A DNA stretch of 64,000 bases from positions 3,047,501 through 3,111,500 of the forward strand of contig NC_007643.1 in NCBI RefSeq assembly GCF_000013085.1, in the 5' to 3' direction. The DNA comes from Rhodospirillum rubrum ATCC 11170. Its GTDB lineage: Bacteria; Pseudomonadota; Alphaproteobacteria; Rhodospirillales; Rhodospirillaceae. This document shows positions 17,538 to 26,695 of the stretch, one piece after another. Both the position numbers and the translations under genes were made by a program. Each line of letters opens with the position of its first letter. The first letter of the stretch is position 1. The notes under the pieces are model-generated. The model saw only the letters and a list, made by a program, of their open reading frames with translations. It was not told where the DNA came from and did not search any database.

Positions 17538-19979
17538 ATGCAGTACCCCCCTTTCGAGCAGGCCAGGACATGTCCCGGATCCGGACGACTCGTCGCTTTT
17601 TCCTTCGATGTTTTTGACACCTTTTTGCTCCGCCGCTGCACGACCCCCGAAGGCGTCTTTGAGCAGGCCTTTCGCCATGCCCCCCTGACCCTTCGGGGTG
17701 CGGGAAGGGCGACCAGTTATTGCCAGCACCGTCAAATGGCCGAGGGCAAGGCCCGCAAACGGGGAAAGCCCCCCGCCAAAGGCCGGGAAACGTCGATCGA
17801 AGACATCTACGCCCGCTTTGCCGTCCGTCCCTTTGGTTTGACCGCGGATGACCGCCCGGCTCTGGTCGCGGCGGAATTCGCCGCCGAACACGACCTATGC
17901 TTCGTCAATGAAAGCGTTCTGGCGCTGTACCGGGCTTTGCAGGCCGATGGCATCAAGGTTGGCTTCCTGTCCGACACCTATTGGAACGCCGAACGCCTTG
18001 GCGCCCTTCTGCGGCATTGCGTTCCCGGCCTCACCTGGGATTTCCTTTATGCGTCCTGCGATCATGGCGTTGGCAAAGCCGACGGTCTGTTTGATCGCTA
18101 TTTGAAAAAGCAGGGCTGGAAGCCCACAACCGTTGCCCATATCGGCGACAATCCTCAAGCCGACATTCAGGCACCCGGGGCGCTGGGAATTCAGACGTAC
18201 CATTGCCCCCAATGTCCACCGGCCGATGTCGGGCTTTTCCAGCGCGAAGACCATATCTTCGAGATGATCTGCGCCGCCGATGGCGCCAGCTTGCGCCTGG
18301 ACGATGGCCTGCGGACGATCCGCCGCCAGATCACCGCCATGATCCCCCATCCCTCGCCCATGGCCCGCGTGGGCGTTTCGGTGCTCGGACCGGTTTTGAG
18401 CGGCTTTCACCATTTCGTTGCCGATCGCCTCGCCAAGATCGCCCAAGACAATCCTTCGGTCCGCGTGGCATTCCTCGCCCGCGATGGCTTGGCGCCCTAC
18501 CGGCTGTGGCAAGACAGCGGCAGAGAGGCCGCCTATCTCGAGATCAACCGCCGTATCGCCTTGGTCGCCGGCACCACGGATCAAGAGTCCCTGGGCGCCC
18601 TTTTCAAGGACATGTCCCTGGTTGACGAGGCGGCGATCAGCGCCTTTTTGAAGCATTCCTCGCCCAAGATCAGCCGTTACTTCCAACGCCTTCCCAAGGG
18701 GCAATCCACGGGCCGGGCCTTCGCCGAGGCTTTGCCGAGTTTGCTGACGAGGGCCGAGACGAGGACGATTGGCCAAGCGATCCGCGCAAGGTTGATGGCC
18801 TATCTGCGCGCCGCCATTCCTGATCTTGATCACTGTGGCGATCTGGTTCTTGTCGACCTGGGCTATTCGGGAACCATTCAGAAAGGCCTGCGCACCATCT
18901 TTGACCAAGAGGGTCTTTCCGTTCGCTTGCATGGCCTTTATTTGATAACCAACGACGAGGCTTTCGACGAGCTACCCTCCCATGACAGCGCCGAAGGTTA
19001 TCTTTCCAGCGGTGTGATGTCTCCCCGGACCAGTCTGGCCATTCTCAGAAACATCGCCTTGATCGAACAGTTCTGCGGCGCGCCGGAAGGCTCGGTCCGC
19101 GATTACCAAAACGCCGCCGTGGTTCGCGAACCCGACCCAAGAAGCGCCGAGCATCTCGCCCTTTGCGCCGAGGTCCGGGAGGGCGCTTTCGCTTTCGCCC
19201 AGCATTATGCGGCCTTGAGCACAAAGGGCTGGCCAAACCCTCTCGCCTCCCCCGATCTGGCGGCCCCGCACATCGCCGCCGTGCTGGCCCGCCTTCTGCT
19301 GCTGCCCAGCGATACGGATCTGGCGCTGTTTGGCGGGATAACCCTGGACGTCAATCTGGGCACCCAAGGCCAAGTGCCCTTGGTCGACAGCGGAACGACC
19401 CAATCCCTGCTGGCGAAGATGCCGATGGCGGGAACCTTCGGCACGACCGCGCAGATCATGTGGATGGCCGCCAGCGCCGCCGTGATTTCGCCCGTCCATG
19501 GCCATTTCTACGCGCTGTTCGCCGCCGGACTGATGCCGGGCGATGTCGTCGGCGATGCGCCTTGTGGCGAGGTGACGGTGACGCTGGTCACCGCCGGCGG
19601 CCTGGCACAGCTGAAGATCGCCTGCCAACGCACGGGCTTTGGCGATCTTCGCTTGCATATCCCGCTGATCACCACCAATCAGACCAGCCCCGCGATTATG
19701 CTGCCGATGAACGAGATCGGCCGGGAAGGCATCCTTCAGGGGCTGACCCTCTCCACGGGCCCGTCCATTCGCGATGCCATGGACTCCGACACCCCCCAGG
19801 ATCTGTCCACCGACGCCTTGGAGGGAAGCGATCTGGTGATAACGGGAGCGGGGTATCAGGCCAGCGGCAGCGCTCCCATCCTCCTCATCAAGGTTCCGCC
19901 CGTTTCCTCTCCTTATGCGGTCCTCACGATAACGTTAACCCCGATCGGGGCCGGACGCTTATTGGCCTTACCGGCCTAA
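17538..19979 (+). CDS. Large HAD-superfamily protein (COG5610-like), probably glycan-associated
   Basis: An 813-aa cytosolic protein. The HAD phosphatase core occupies about residues 18-215. It has motif I FDVFDTFLL (nucleophile Asp24), motif II LSDTYW, a motif III lysine in VGKADGLFDRYL and motif IV IGDNPQADIQA. The middle region has VRVAFLARDGLAPYRLW and LVLVDLGYSGTIQKGL, typical of the large HAD proteins found in polysaccharide or glycosylation clusters. The C-terminal 250 residues are unrecognised. Start at ATG 17538; an open frame runs to 17481 without better support. It sits at the head of a cluster of methyltransferases and a capsule-like protein. Substrate unknown. Confidence 0.75.
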   Translation: MQYPPFEQARTCPGSGRLVAFSFDVFDTFLLRRCTTPEGVFEQAFRHAPLTLRGAGRATSYCQHRQMAEGKARKRGKPPAKGRETSIEDIYARFAVRPFGLTADDRPALVAAEFAAEHDLCFVNESVLALYRALQADGIKVGFLSDTYWNAERLGALLRHCVPGLTWDFLYASCDHGVGKADGLFDRYLKKQGWKPTTVAHIGDNPQADIQAPGALGIQTYHCPQCPPADVGLFQREDHIFEMICAADGASLRLDDGLRTIRRQITAMIPHPSPMARVGVSVLGPVLSGFHHFVADRLAKIAQDNPSVRVAFLARDGLAPYRLWQDSGREAAYLEINRRIALVAGTTDQESLGALFKDMSLVDEAAISAFLKHSSPKISRYFQRLPKGQSTGRAFAEALPSLLTRAETRTIGQAIRARLMAYLRAAIPDLDHCGDLVLVDLGYSGTIQKGLRTIFDQEGLSVRLHGLYLITNDEAFDELPSHDSAEGYLSSGVMSPRTSLAILRNIALIEQFCGAPEGSVRDYQNAAVVREPDPRSAEHLALCAEVREGAFAFAQHYAALSTKGWPNPLASPDLAAPHIAAVLARLLLLPSDTDLALFGGITLDVNLGTQGQVPLVDSGTTQSLLAKMPMAGTFGTTAQIMWMAASAAVISPVHGHFYALFAAGLMPGDVVGDAPCGEVTVTLVTAGGLAQLKIACQRTGFGDLRLHIPLITTNQTSPAIMLPMNEIGREGILQGLTLSTGPSIRDAMDSDTPQDLSTDALEGSDLVITGAGYQASGSAPILLIKVPPVSSPYAVLTITLTPIGAGRLLALPA

Positions 19980-20011
19980 TCAGAAGCGGTCGGGCTGGAT
20001 TTTGGTTGCCG

Positions 20012-20030
20012 CGGTCTTCCTCGAAGACCG
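20012..20030 (+). terminator. Hairpin after the HAD gene
   Basis: CGGTCTTC (20012-20019) pairs perfectly with GAAGACCG (20023-20030) over a 3-base loop, 32 bases after the HAD stop. No T tract follows, so it is a weak terminator or an mRNA-stabilising hairpin. Confidence 0.4.
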
Positions 20031-20138
20031 GGGTATCGATCACACCTGGGCCGTCGGATACGGCACCGCCATCATGAGGACCTCATCACATTTCCGACAG
20101 TCGCTTGCAGAACCTCAATTAAAAAAAGGAGCAGAATC

Positions 20139-20987
20139 ATGACTTTTGGAAGTTTCATAGAACCAAACACTGATCTTGCGGAATCGGAAAGTCCGGCCAA
20201 AGATCTTGGAATCAAAATTTATTCTGGATACCAAGCGATAAAAGACTCGGATCGTTTTCGCGGAAAAAATAGAATTTTTGATGATATTTTAGAAAAATCA
20301 AAATCTTCTGATCTTGTTTACGAGGATCAGTGTTCCAGTCAGTACTATTTTGATCTCGTAAAAACTTTGAGAGATTTCAACGGCGAGTTTGATCGCGTTG
20401 TCGAAGTCGGTGTTTTCATGGGAGGGGCCTCGGCGGTTCTCGCCGGCTGCATGGAGCCGTTTGGGTTCGGCCTGGACATGGTCGATATCAATGCCAACTA
20501 TTTGCACTTCGCTTACGAACGGATTCGCCGCCTATACCCTGAAACCGCACACAAAATCCGCCTGTTCCATGGCGATCTCCCCAGCTATGTTCGCGAAGTG
20601 ATCCTAAAAGAAAACGCTCGCTCTATCGTCCACCATGATGCGGGACATAGCTTTAACGTCGTGGTCAAGGACATGGCGGCCCTATCCTTCGTCAAGGAGA
20701 AACTCTTCGCGATCATCGCGCAAGATACCCACCTGCGCGGCACGATCAGCAATATGAACTTTGTCGACATGGCACTTTATGCCGTTTTTGGTCTCGACCT
20801 TTCCTACGCTCCAATAGGCTTTTCTTATTCCCCACTCGATTCACGGACTGCCCCAAATATGTACGGGGGCAATTACTTCATGCCGAATGAACCCGAAGGG
20901 TTCGTTTTGCCCATGAACCAGAACGAGTTCCGCTATCCCCACCCCGACATGACGATCGACGACTTCCTGCCCCCCGCAAAAAGTTAA
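20139..20987 (+). CDS. SAM-methyltransferase-like protein (CmcI / Methyltransf_24-like)
   Basis: A 282-aa protein with a glycine motif typical of SAM-binding Rossmann folds (FDRVVEVGVFMGGASAVL, about residues 84-101) followed by an acidic residue in LDMVDINANY. A later VHHDAGHSF segment resembles the metal or acceptor loop of CmcI-like enzymes. An excellent AAGGAG ribosome-binding site precedes the ATG. The first 250 bases are strikingly AT-rich with AAA/TTT codons, while the rest has normal GC-rich use, pointing to a mosaic or recently acquired gene. It lies between the HAD gene and the convergent TPR-methyltransferase. The acceptor is unknown; a sugar or lipid-linked glycan is plausible. 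Confidence 0.7.
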   Translation: MTFGSFIEPNTDLAESESPAKDLGIKIYSGYQAIKDSDRFRGKNRIFDDILEKSKSSDLVYEDQCSSQYYFDLVKTLRDFNGEFDRVVEVGVFMGGASAVLAGCMEPFGFGLDMVDINANYLHFAYERIRRLYPETAHKIRLFHGDLPSYVREVILKENARSIVHHDAGHSFNVVVKDMAALSFVKEKLFAIIAQDTHLRGTISNMNFVDMALYAVFGLDLSYAPIGFSYSPLDSRTAPNMYGGNYFMPNEPEGFVLPMNQNEFRYPHPDMTIDDFLPPAKS

Positions 20988-20991
20988 TCCG

Positions 20992-21042
20992 CCCCAGGAG
21001 ATCACGCGGCGCCCGGTTGGTGTCTCCGGGCGCTTCCTGGGG
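20992..21042. terminator. Nested hairpin at a convergent gene end
   Basis: Outer arms CCCCAGGA (20992-20999) and TCCTGGGG (21035-21042) enclose inner arms GCGCCCGG (21009-21016) and CCGGGCGC (21026-21033). The structure starts five bases after the methyltransferase stop. There is no T tract, but it is the only strong structure between the two convergent genes. Confidence 0.5.
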
Positions 21043-21145
21043 GGATCGGGTGGCCGGTGCCGGCGGCGGGTCGGGCCCGTCGTCGGCGCTGCAATCACCC
21101 GATAGGCGGGGAGATGCGCCGCCGTCTTTACGACCGGCCGCGTCC

Positions 21146-22102
21146 CTATGCGGACAATGAGGGATCGGTCTCCGCCACGATCACGGCGAACTGACTATCC
21201 GATCGTAGCGGGGTAAGACACATCCGAGCGGTTGGCACATACCCGTTCAATCTTCCGTCCCGCAACTGGTAGACCACCTGCCCACGGATCGCACTAATCT
21301 TGCGTCGACAGAGTCGAGCGAGTTTTTCCGTCATCTCCTCAAGAGTGAAATGACGGAAATGGTAGGAAAAAAGATCGGCGTTAATCTCAAATTTCAGTGT
21401 GTTTTCAAGCGGAAACGACAAGACGATCGGCCCTCGCACGGCTTGATCCAACGCGACCAGAAACGCGTCACAATCCGCGACGTGTTCGACCGATTCCAAG
21501 GACACCGCGAAATCAAGCGACCGTGAAGCCAGTTCAAACGGGAAATAGGCTTGTCGAAACACCACGCGATGGTCCGCATAGGCCTGCGATGCCTGCGCCA
21601 CCGCCTCAGCCGACCCATCGACGCCAACAACCCGACAACCGGCCAGATCGGCCAGCATACGCGAACCGTAACCATTGCCGCAAAACAGATCGATGCCGGT
21701 TGTTCGATGGGCTGGCGTTAGACGATCACGCAGCCAAAGCGCTGCGAATTCGTAGCGACACCGATGATCCTCACGGATCCCCACCAGACTGGTGGCGGTC
21801 TGCCGCTCTCCGCTTGCAAGCGAAAAGTCGCGCTCGGGAGAAGGCTCAGTCATATCATGCACGAAGAGATCACCGAGCGCGTCGCGGACTCCCCCCAACC
21901 CCGGAGCGATAGCCAGGGCGCGCCAAAGATCTTCTTCCGCTTCCCCGATACGCCCCTGAGCTAACTTGATCACCCCCCGCAACATCATGCCATCGGCATC
22001 AAGGGGCGTATGGGCAAGCTCCTGATCCACGTCTCTTTCCGCCGTCGTGAAATCACTCCGCTCTAGCGAAGCAAGAACAGACTGCCATTTCATTGCGATC
22101 AT
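21146..22102 (-). CDS. TPR-like N-terminus fused to a class I methyltransferase
   Basis: A 318-aa protein. Residues 5-85 look like two or three tetratricopeptide-type helices (ERDVDQELAHTPLDADGMML, AEEDLWRALAIAPG). Residues 120-260 are a class I methyltransferase domain with motif I TGIDLFCGNGYGSRMLADL, an acidic strand VVGVDGS and DFAVSLESVEHV. An IVLSFPLEN strand and a partner-binding C-terminus follow. The start overlaps the stop of the upstream capsule-like gene by four bases (ATGA). Such proteins occur in O-antigen and glycosylation loci; the methyl acceptor is unknown. Confidence 0.75.
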   Translation of the reverse strand: MIAMKWQSVLASLERSDFTTAERDVDQELAHTPLDADGMMLRGVIKLAQGRIGEAEEDLWRALAIAPGLGGVRDALGDLFVHDMTEPSPERDFSLASGERQTATSLVGIREDHRCRYEFAALWLRDRLTPAHRTTGIDLFCGNGYGSRMLADLAGCRVVGVDGSAEAVAQASQAYADHRVVFRQAYFPFELASRSLDFAVSLESVEHVADCDAFLVALDQAVRGPIVLSFPLENTLKFEINADLFSYHFRHFTLEEMTEKLARLCRRKISAIRGQVVYQLRDGRLNGYVPTARMCLTPLRSDSQFAVIVAETDPSLSA

Positions 22103-23211
22103 GCGACAACCTTATCCATCGAGGAAAAGCCCCAATCAGCATTGAGTGCCCGCCGCAGCCGGTTGGGTCGCGGTGTCAAAGCAACCGACTCGTCTGGTTT
22201 TTCGCCACGAAGCGCACTCCAAAAATCCGGGTTGCACCAAGCGCTAGTGAGAGGGACCGCCGCCCCGAAGCGCGCATCGGCAGGGAATTCATCACCGTAG
22301 TGATAAAGCGGCGGGGCGAGCCATATCGCATCCTTGCCGAAAAGCTCCGCCTCAACCAAAACACTCGAATTCAGTGCGCAAACAGTGCTTACTTCGGGCT
22401 GAGCAAGAAGATGATAAACATTAGCATCCACCCAAGTCACAGCCCCGATTTCACTCATCACTTTATTGGTTTGCGATTGTCCGGCGGCATAAGGGTGCGG
22501 CTTGAACAAAACCATTGAAGAGTTAAGACAAAGATCGAGAAGTTGCGCGGCATAATCTTCAAGGCATCGGAATCGCCCGGTCTCACCGTCGAGAAGGGCA
22601 CGATCGCCCGGGACCTGACCAAGGATCACGGTGGTTCCCGGACGCAACGGCTGCCGCAGGGGTGGCTCCATCCAGGCGGCTTTGCTTTTGAGCAATCCGG
22701 CTTGCAACAGCATCTCGGCGCGGGGCACGGCATGCTGGAGCAAAACGGCATGAATATCGGGACGATTGCTGCGCAGCGCAAAGACCACGTCATCAAGGAA
22801 ACGCACCGGATAGAGGGAAATATCGATCACCGCTATCCCCGCACGATCCAACAACCGCAGCAGAAGATCAGGCATTTCATAGCCAACCACGAGGTCAGCC
22901 GCGAAGGCATCAATAAGAAGGCTTTCCACTTCCGGCGGACAGGAGGGTTGGCTCAGTAATTTTCCCCATCCCGCAATGGTTAGAGGGATCCCAAACGCCT
23001 CGTAAATAGCCGGAGTATCGATATAGATAGCAGGGGACGGGAGGCGCGGATCCCAGGAGGCCGTTGTTACCGTCCAACCGGAGAGGCGTGCCGCGGTGCC
23101 GACGATCCCGTCCAGCCAGCGTACATTCTTCCAAACGGCACTTTCATGACGCTGTCCCGACGGATACGGACGAAAAATATCCCCGGTCACTATCAGCTTT
23201 GGAACTACCAC
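22099..23211 (-). CDS. Capsule-polysaccharide-biosynthesis-like protein
   Basis: A 370-aa protein whose C-terminal half resembles the KpsS/LipB-type capsule synthesis family (GT-B-like, Kdo-linker transferases). The segments are MVLFKPHPYAAG, a middle DANVYHLLAQPEVSTVCALN and SSVLVEAELFGKDAIWLAPP. The N-terminal half (KLIVTGDIFRPYPSG) is unassigned. The start is GTG with GGAGA upstream. It heads an operon with the TPR-methyltransferase. The family call is based on remembered motif patterns and is moderate. A glycosyltransferase in surface-polysaccharide or glycan-linker assembly is the best guess. Confidence 0.55.
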   Translation of the reverse strand: MVVPKLIVTGDIFRPYPSGQRHESAVWKNVRWLDGIVGTAARLSGWTVTTASWDPRLPSPAIYIDTPAIYEAFGIPLTIAGWGKLLSQPSCPPEVESLLIDAFAADLVVGYEMPDLLLRLLDRAGIAVIDISLYPVRFLDDVVFALRSNRPDIHAVLLQHAVPRAEMLLQAGLLKSKAAWMEPPLRQPLRPGTTVILGQVPGDRALLDGETGRFRCLEDYAAQLLDLCLNSSMVLFKPHPYAAGQSQTNKVMSEIGAVTWVDANVYHLLAQPEVSTVCALNSSVLVEAELFGKDAIWLAPPLYHYGDEFPADARFGAAVPLTSAWCNPDFWSALRGEKPDESVALTPRPNRLRRALNADWGFSSMDKVVA

Positions 23212-23330
23212 GAATTTTTCTCCAAGAGAGAGGTCCTTATTTAAAGAAATTTCCTATTAACTCTTAGAAATTACGAAAACAGGACTTAACGCACATCCAT
23301 TGTCATCTTTTTCTATAGTTAATTACCACC

Positions 23331-23891
23331 CTATGGAAAGGGCCCCCTGAAATCCATGGGACAACAAAGCGACGTCATTGGCTTTCGAGCGGTCATCTGC
23401 AAATGCCAGGGCTCGGAATCCACCCCCTCAACGACACGTTCAATCCGTTCAAATCCAACAGCACCAATTTCGTTCTCTAATGTCGCGACCGTATAGCCCC
23501 ATTGATGGGCATCGAAATCACTGCCGCCTCGTTCTTTTTCCCTCCAGCCCCAGAAGCCGGCAAAAGCATGTTCCATCTGATCACCAAATGAACTCCGGCT
23601 TACCCCAAGCAACTGACGCGCGTGGAACTCGATGTCTGGAACTATTACTACCAGCTTTCCTTCTGGCTCTAAGATATAAAACCATTTTTGCAGGGCCAAT
23701 TTTGCGTATTCAGGATTAAGATGCTCTAACATATGCCTGCTATAAATTTCATGTACCGAATTTTCTTCAAAACAATCAAGATCCCAGGCATTGCTAACCA
23801 AGTGAGTCACTTTAGTTTTTCTTGCATCAACATTTATATAACCAGGCTTATCAACGTCCGCACATCCGATATTAAGCAAGACCTTCGACAT
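23331..23891 (-). CDS. Predicted SAM-dependent methyltransferase (COG4627-like)
   Basis: A 186-aa class I methyltransferase-like protein. It has motif I LLNIGCADVDKPGYINVDA at residues 5-23, a SRHMLEHL segment typical of Methyltransf_11 proteins, and EPEGKLVVIVPDIEFHARQL. Start chosen at MSKVLLNI (23891), eight bases after AAAGG. Codon use is noticeably more AT-rich than the housekeeping genes, and both flanks are AT-rich. It is on the same strand as the capsule-like gene, 120 bases upstream of it. In other bacteria such proteins sit in lipopolysaccharide and glycan loci. Confidence 0.75.
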   Translation of the reverse strand: MSKVLLNIGCADVDKPGYINVDARKTKVTHLVSNAWDLDCFEENSVHEIYSRHMLEHLNPEYAKLALQKWFYILEPEGKLVVIVPDIEFHARQLLGVSRSSFGDQMEHAFAGFWGWREKERGGSDFDAHQWGYTVATLENEIGAVGFERIERVVEGVDSEPWHLQMTARKPMTSLCCPMDFRGPFP

Positions 23892-24227
23892 CACCACCAC
23901 CTTTAACTACAGAGAATATTTTATGAATTTAATAGAAACCGATATCATTTTTTATGAAGGTGACTGCGCATCCAAATTTATTTAACGAATTTTAGCTCCC
24001 TCATGACCTTTGGCGACGAACTTCTCTTTTGTATTCATTTGCGTGAAGCTTACAGACAAGCCTCGCAGGACGGCTTCCTGCAACGGAGAGGAACCGCGTC
24101 GAAACGCAAGTAAGACACCTTTATCGTTGAAAATACCTAAACAAGTTCTCTGAATGAGCATGATGACAGGGTGATGGTCCCCGTTTTTTCGGCGTCGCCA
24201 AGGGGCGCCGAATCACAAAATCGACGA
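23892..24227. other. AT-rich intergenic region, no gene seen
   Basis: This 336-base stretch marks the right edge of the glycan island. Bases 23,900-24,160 are AT-rich compared with the rest of the window and carry no open frame with coding character, no tRNA cloverleaf and no clear att-like direct repeat. A TTCGGCG/CGCCGAA hairpin at 24188-24212 has its T run on the wrong side for either transcript. Confidence 0.6.
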
Positions 24228-25145
24228 TCAGCGCAGCCTCCCCCCCTCCAGCAGATCGAACAGCGCCCGGGTGGTTTCCTCGGGGGCTTCCTGGGGGATG
24301 TTGTGGCCGATGCCGGGCAGCAGGCGGCGTTCATAGGGGCCGGTGAAGTGGGAGCGATCGGGGTCACGGGCGGGTGGCGGGCCGACGCCATCGTCGGCGC
24401 CGCACAACGAGATCGTCGGCACGCCGATCGCCGGCTGGGCGGCGAGGCGGGCTTCGATGGCGTCATAGGCGGGGTCGCCCTCGGCATAGCCGTAGCGGTG
24501 GCGATAGGACTGGATAACGACCGCGACGAAATCCGGGTTCTCGAAGGAAACCGCCGTTCGCGCGAAGGTCTGCGGATCGAAATCCCAGCTTGGCGACCAC
24601 AGCCGCCATAACAAGTCGCAAAAGGCCGCCCGATGGGCGGTCAGCCCGGCTTGGCCGCGCGGCGTGTGGAAGTAATACTGATACCAGAAACGATATTCAT
24701 CCTCGGGGGCGAGCGGCTGGGCGAAGCCCTTGATATCCTGGATGTTATAGCCATCACCCGTCACCAGGGCGCGCACCCGCTCGGGCCAGAGGGCGGCGGC
24801 GATGCAGGCCGCCCGGCCGCCCCAGTCATAGCCGACCAGGGCGGCGCGGCCGATCGCCAGCCCGTCAAGCAGATCGCGCAGATCGGCGGCCAGGGCGCCT
24901 TGCTGTCCCGAGCGCGGGGTGTCGTCCGACAGGAACCGCGTCGGCCCGTAGCCCCGCAAATAGGGCACGATCACCCGGTAGCCGCGCGCCGCCACCCGCG
25001 CCGCCATCTGGTCATAACAGCGCGGGTCATAGGGAAAGCCGTGGAGAAGAACCACCGCTTCGCCGCCGGCCGGCCCAAATTCGTGATAGGCGATGTCAAG
25101 AACCGGCGTGCGCAGCCGGTGGAGGGTCGTCTCGTCGTCGGCCAT
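24228..25145 (-). CDS. Alpha/beta hydrolase, epoxide hydrolase-like
   Basis: A 305-aa alpha/beta-hydrolase. The oxyanion motif HGFPYD lies at about 35-40. The nucleophile elbow is GYDWGG (Asp107), so the nucleophile is aspartate as in epoxide hydrolases and haloalkane dehalogenases, not serine. The catalytic His is in [15 protein letters not shown] near the C-terminus. No signal peptide. I chose ATG 25145, preceded by GGGGAGGA; the frame is open to 25250 without a site. It is transcribed alone, divergent from the GDPD gene. The natural substrate is unknown. Confidence 0.87.
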   Translation of the reverse strand: MADDETTLHRLRTPVLDIAYHEFGPAGGEAVVLLHGFPYDPRCYDQMAARVAARGYRVIVPYLRGYGPTRFLSDDTPRSGQQGALAADLRDLLDGLAIGRAALVGYDWGGRAACIAAALWPERVRALVTGDGYNIQDIKGFAQPLAPEDEYRFWYQYYFHTPRGQAGLTAHRAAFCDLLWRLWSPSWDFDPQTFARTAVSFENPDFVAVVIQSYRHRYGYAEGDPAYDAIEARLAAQPAIGVPTISLCGADDGVGPPPARDPDRSHFTGPYERRLLPGIGHNIPQEAPEETTRALFDLLEGGRLR

Positions 25146-25349
25146 CCCCGTCCTCCCCTGTCCATCGAGGCCACAAGGGTATCCGACCTTGGCGCTGCGA
25201 TCACGCGCGAAGCGCCGCCTTATCGGCGAGTGGCCGGTCGATCGATCCACCGTAAGGTGTCATCAAACAACCGCCAAGCTGTCACGGAACGGGAACGGGG
25301 CGCTGATAGGCTGGGTGGGCCAAGCCCCGTTCCCTGCCGGAGACGCCCG

Positions 25350-26597
25350 ATGACTTTTTTCCGCCCGCTTTTCGCCCTTTCCTTGGTGCTTGCCGGCCTG
25401 CCCCTCACCCTGCCCGCAAGCGCCGCCGAGAACGACCCCGCCGTCCAACTCGGCCCCCGGCCGTTCTATCTGGTCGACGCCATGGCGCCCGGGGCTTTGA
25501 AGGACAAGCTCGAGTCCTGCAAGACCGGCCCGTTCTATAAATCGACCTTTTCGATCGGCCATCGCGGCGCCCCTTTGCAGTTCCCCGAGCACACCCGCGA
25601 ATCCTATGTGGCGGCGGCGCGCATGGGGGCGGGCATCGTCGAATGCGACGTGACCTTCACCAAGGACCGTCAGTTGGTTTGTCGCCATTCCCAATGCGAT
25701 CTGCACACGACCACCGATATCCTCGCCCATCCCGATCTGGCGCAAAAATGCACAGAGCCCTTCACCCCGGCCGATGCGGCGAGCGGCAAGAAGGCCTCGG
25801 CCAAATGCTGCACCAGCGATATCACCCTGGCCGAATTCAAAACGCTGTCGGGCAAGATGGACGCCAGCGATCCGACGGCGACCACCATCGCCGCTTACAT
25901 GAACGCCACGCCGAAATGGCGCACCGATCTTTACGCCACCCACGGCACGTTGATGACCCATGCCGAAAGCATCGCCCTGTTCAAGTCTCTGGGCGTCGGC
26001 TTCACGCCCGAACTGAAAAGCCCCAGCGTGGCGATGCCGTTTGAGGGCAGCTATAGCCAAAGCGATTACGCCAGCCAGATGATCAACGATTATAGTGCCG
26101 CCGGCATCGATCCGGCCCAGGTTCACGCCCAGTCCTTCGATGAAAACGACGTCTATTTCTGGGCCGAAAAATTCCCCGATTTCGCCCGCAACGCCGTTTA
26201 TCTTGATGACCGCGACGAGACCAAGGGCTTCAGCCCGATGGATCCGGCCAGTTGGTCGCCGACCATGGAAGAGCTGGTCGCCAAGGGGGTCAAGGTCATC
26301 GGGCCGCCGCTGTGGTATTTGGTAACCCTTGACGCCGATAACCGCATCGTTCCCTCGGTCTATGCCAAACGGGCGCGCGAGGCCGGGTTGGCCATCGTCA
26401 CCTGGAGCCTGGAGCGCTCCGGCCCGCTGGCGACCGGCGGCGGCTGGTATTATTCCTCGATCACCAAGGCGGTAAACAGCGATGGCGCGATGATGACCCT
26501 TCTCGATGTGCTGGCCAAGGATGTCGGCGTCATCGGCGTCTTCTCCGACTGGCCGGCGACCACCACCTATTACGCCTCGTGCATGGGCCTGAAATAG
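25350..26597 (+). CDS. Secreted glycerophosphodiester phosphodiesterase
   Basis: Hydrolyses glycerophosphodiesters to glycerol-3-phosphate and an alcohol, probably in the periplasm. The 415-aa protein has a signal peptide (residues 1-26, ending PASAA). The GDPD TIM barrel has HRGAP (His71), the metal ligands in [11 protein letters not shown] (Glu98, Asp100) and the second catalytic His in [12 protein letters not shown] (His113). It resembles the long periplasmic GlpQ group with extra cysteines. Start at ATG 25350, where the signal peptide begins. A strong hairpin lies between its stop and the DUF2249 gene. Confidence 0.9.
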   Translation: MTFFRPLFALSLVLAGLPLTLPASAAENDPAVQLGPRPFYLVDAMAPGALKDKLESCKTGPFYKSTFSIGHRGAPLQFPEHTRESYVAAARMGAGIVECDVTFTKDRQLVCRHSQCDLHTTTDILAHPDLAQKCTEPFTPADAASGKKASAKCCTSDITLAEFKTLSGKMDASDPTATTIAAYMNATPKWRTDLYATHGTLMTHAESIALFKSLGVGFTPELKSPSVAMPFEGSYSQSDYASQMINDYSAAGIDPAQVHAQSFDENDVYFWAEKFPDFARNAVYLDDRDETKGFSPMDPASWSPTMEELVAKGVKVIGPPLWYLVTLDADNRIVPSVYAKRAREAGLAIVTWSLERSGPLATGGGWYYSSITKAVNSDGAMMTLLDVLAKDVGVIGVFSDWPATTTYYASCMGLK

Positions 26598-26618
26598 CCC
26601 CCGGCTTTTTTAGCGAAC

Positions 26619-26632
26619 TTAACCATCCTCAA
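26619..26632 (+). promoter_or_regulatory. Possible FNR/DNR-like half-matching site
   Basis: TTAAC-CATC-CTCAA matches TTGAT-N4-ATCAA at seven of ten positions and lies about 70 bases before the DUF2249 start. If used as a class II site (centred near -41) transcription would begin near 26667, inside the hairpin that follows. A match of this quality can occur by chance, so the call is weak. Confidence 0.25.
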
Positions 26633-26655
26633 GGCGGGCGCCCCCCGCCCGGACC

Positions 26656-26694
26656 AAGGTCGCCCTCACAGCCATTCCCTGAGGGCGACCTTTT
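26656..26694 (+). terminator. Terminator-like hairpin overlapping the DUF2249 translation start
   Basis: A perfect 13-bp stem (AAGGTCGCCCTCA at 26656-26668, TGAGGGCGACCTT at 26680-26692) with an 11-base loop is followed by TTTT, ending two bases before the ATG at 26696. It should terminate the GDPD transcript. The GAGGG that could serve as the DUF2249 ribosome-binding site is in its right arm, so a read-through transcript would also hide that site. Confidence 0.75.
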
Positions 26695-26695
26695 G

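Noticed and set aside
24184-24212. TTCGGCG/CGCCGAA hairpin with a T6 run as a terminator
   Set aside because: The T run precedes the hairpin on the plus strand and would be an A run after it on the minus strand, so it suits neither transcript.
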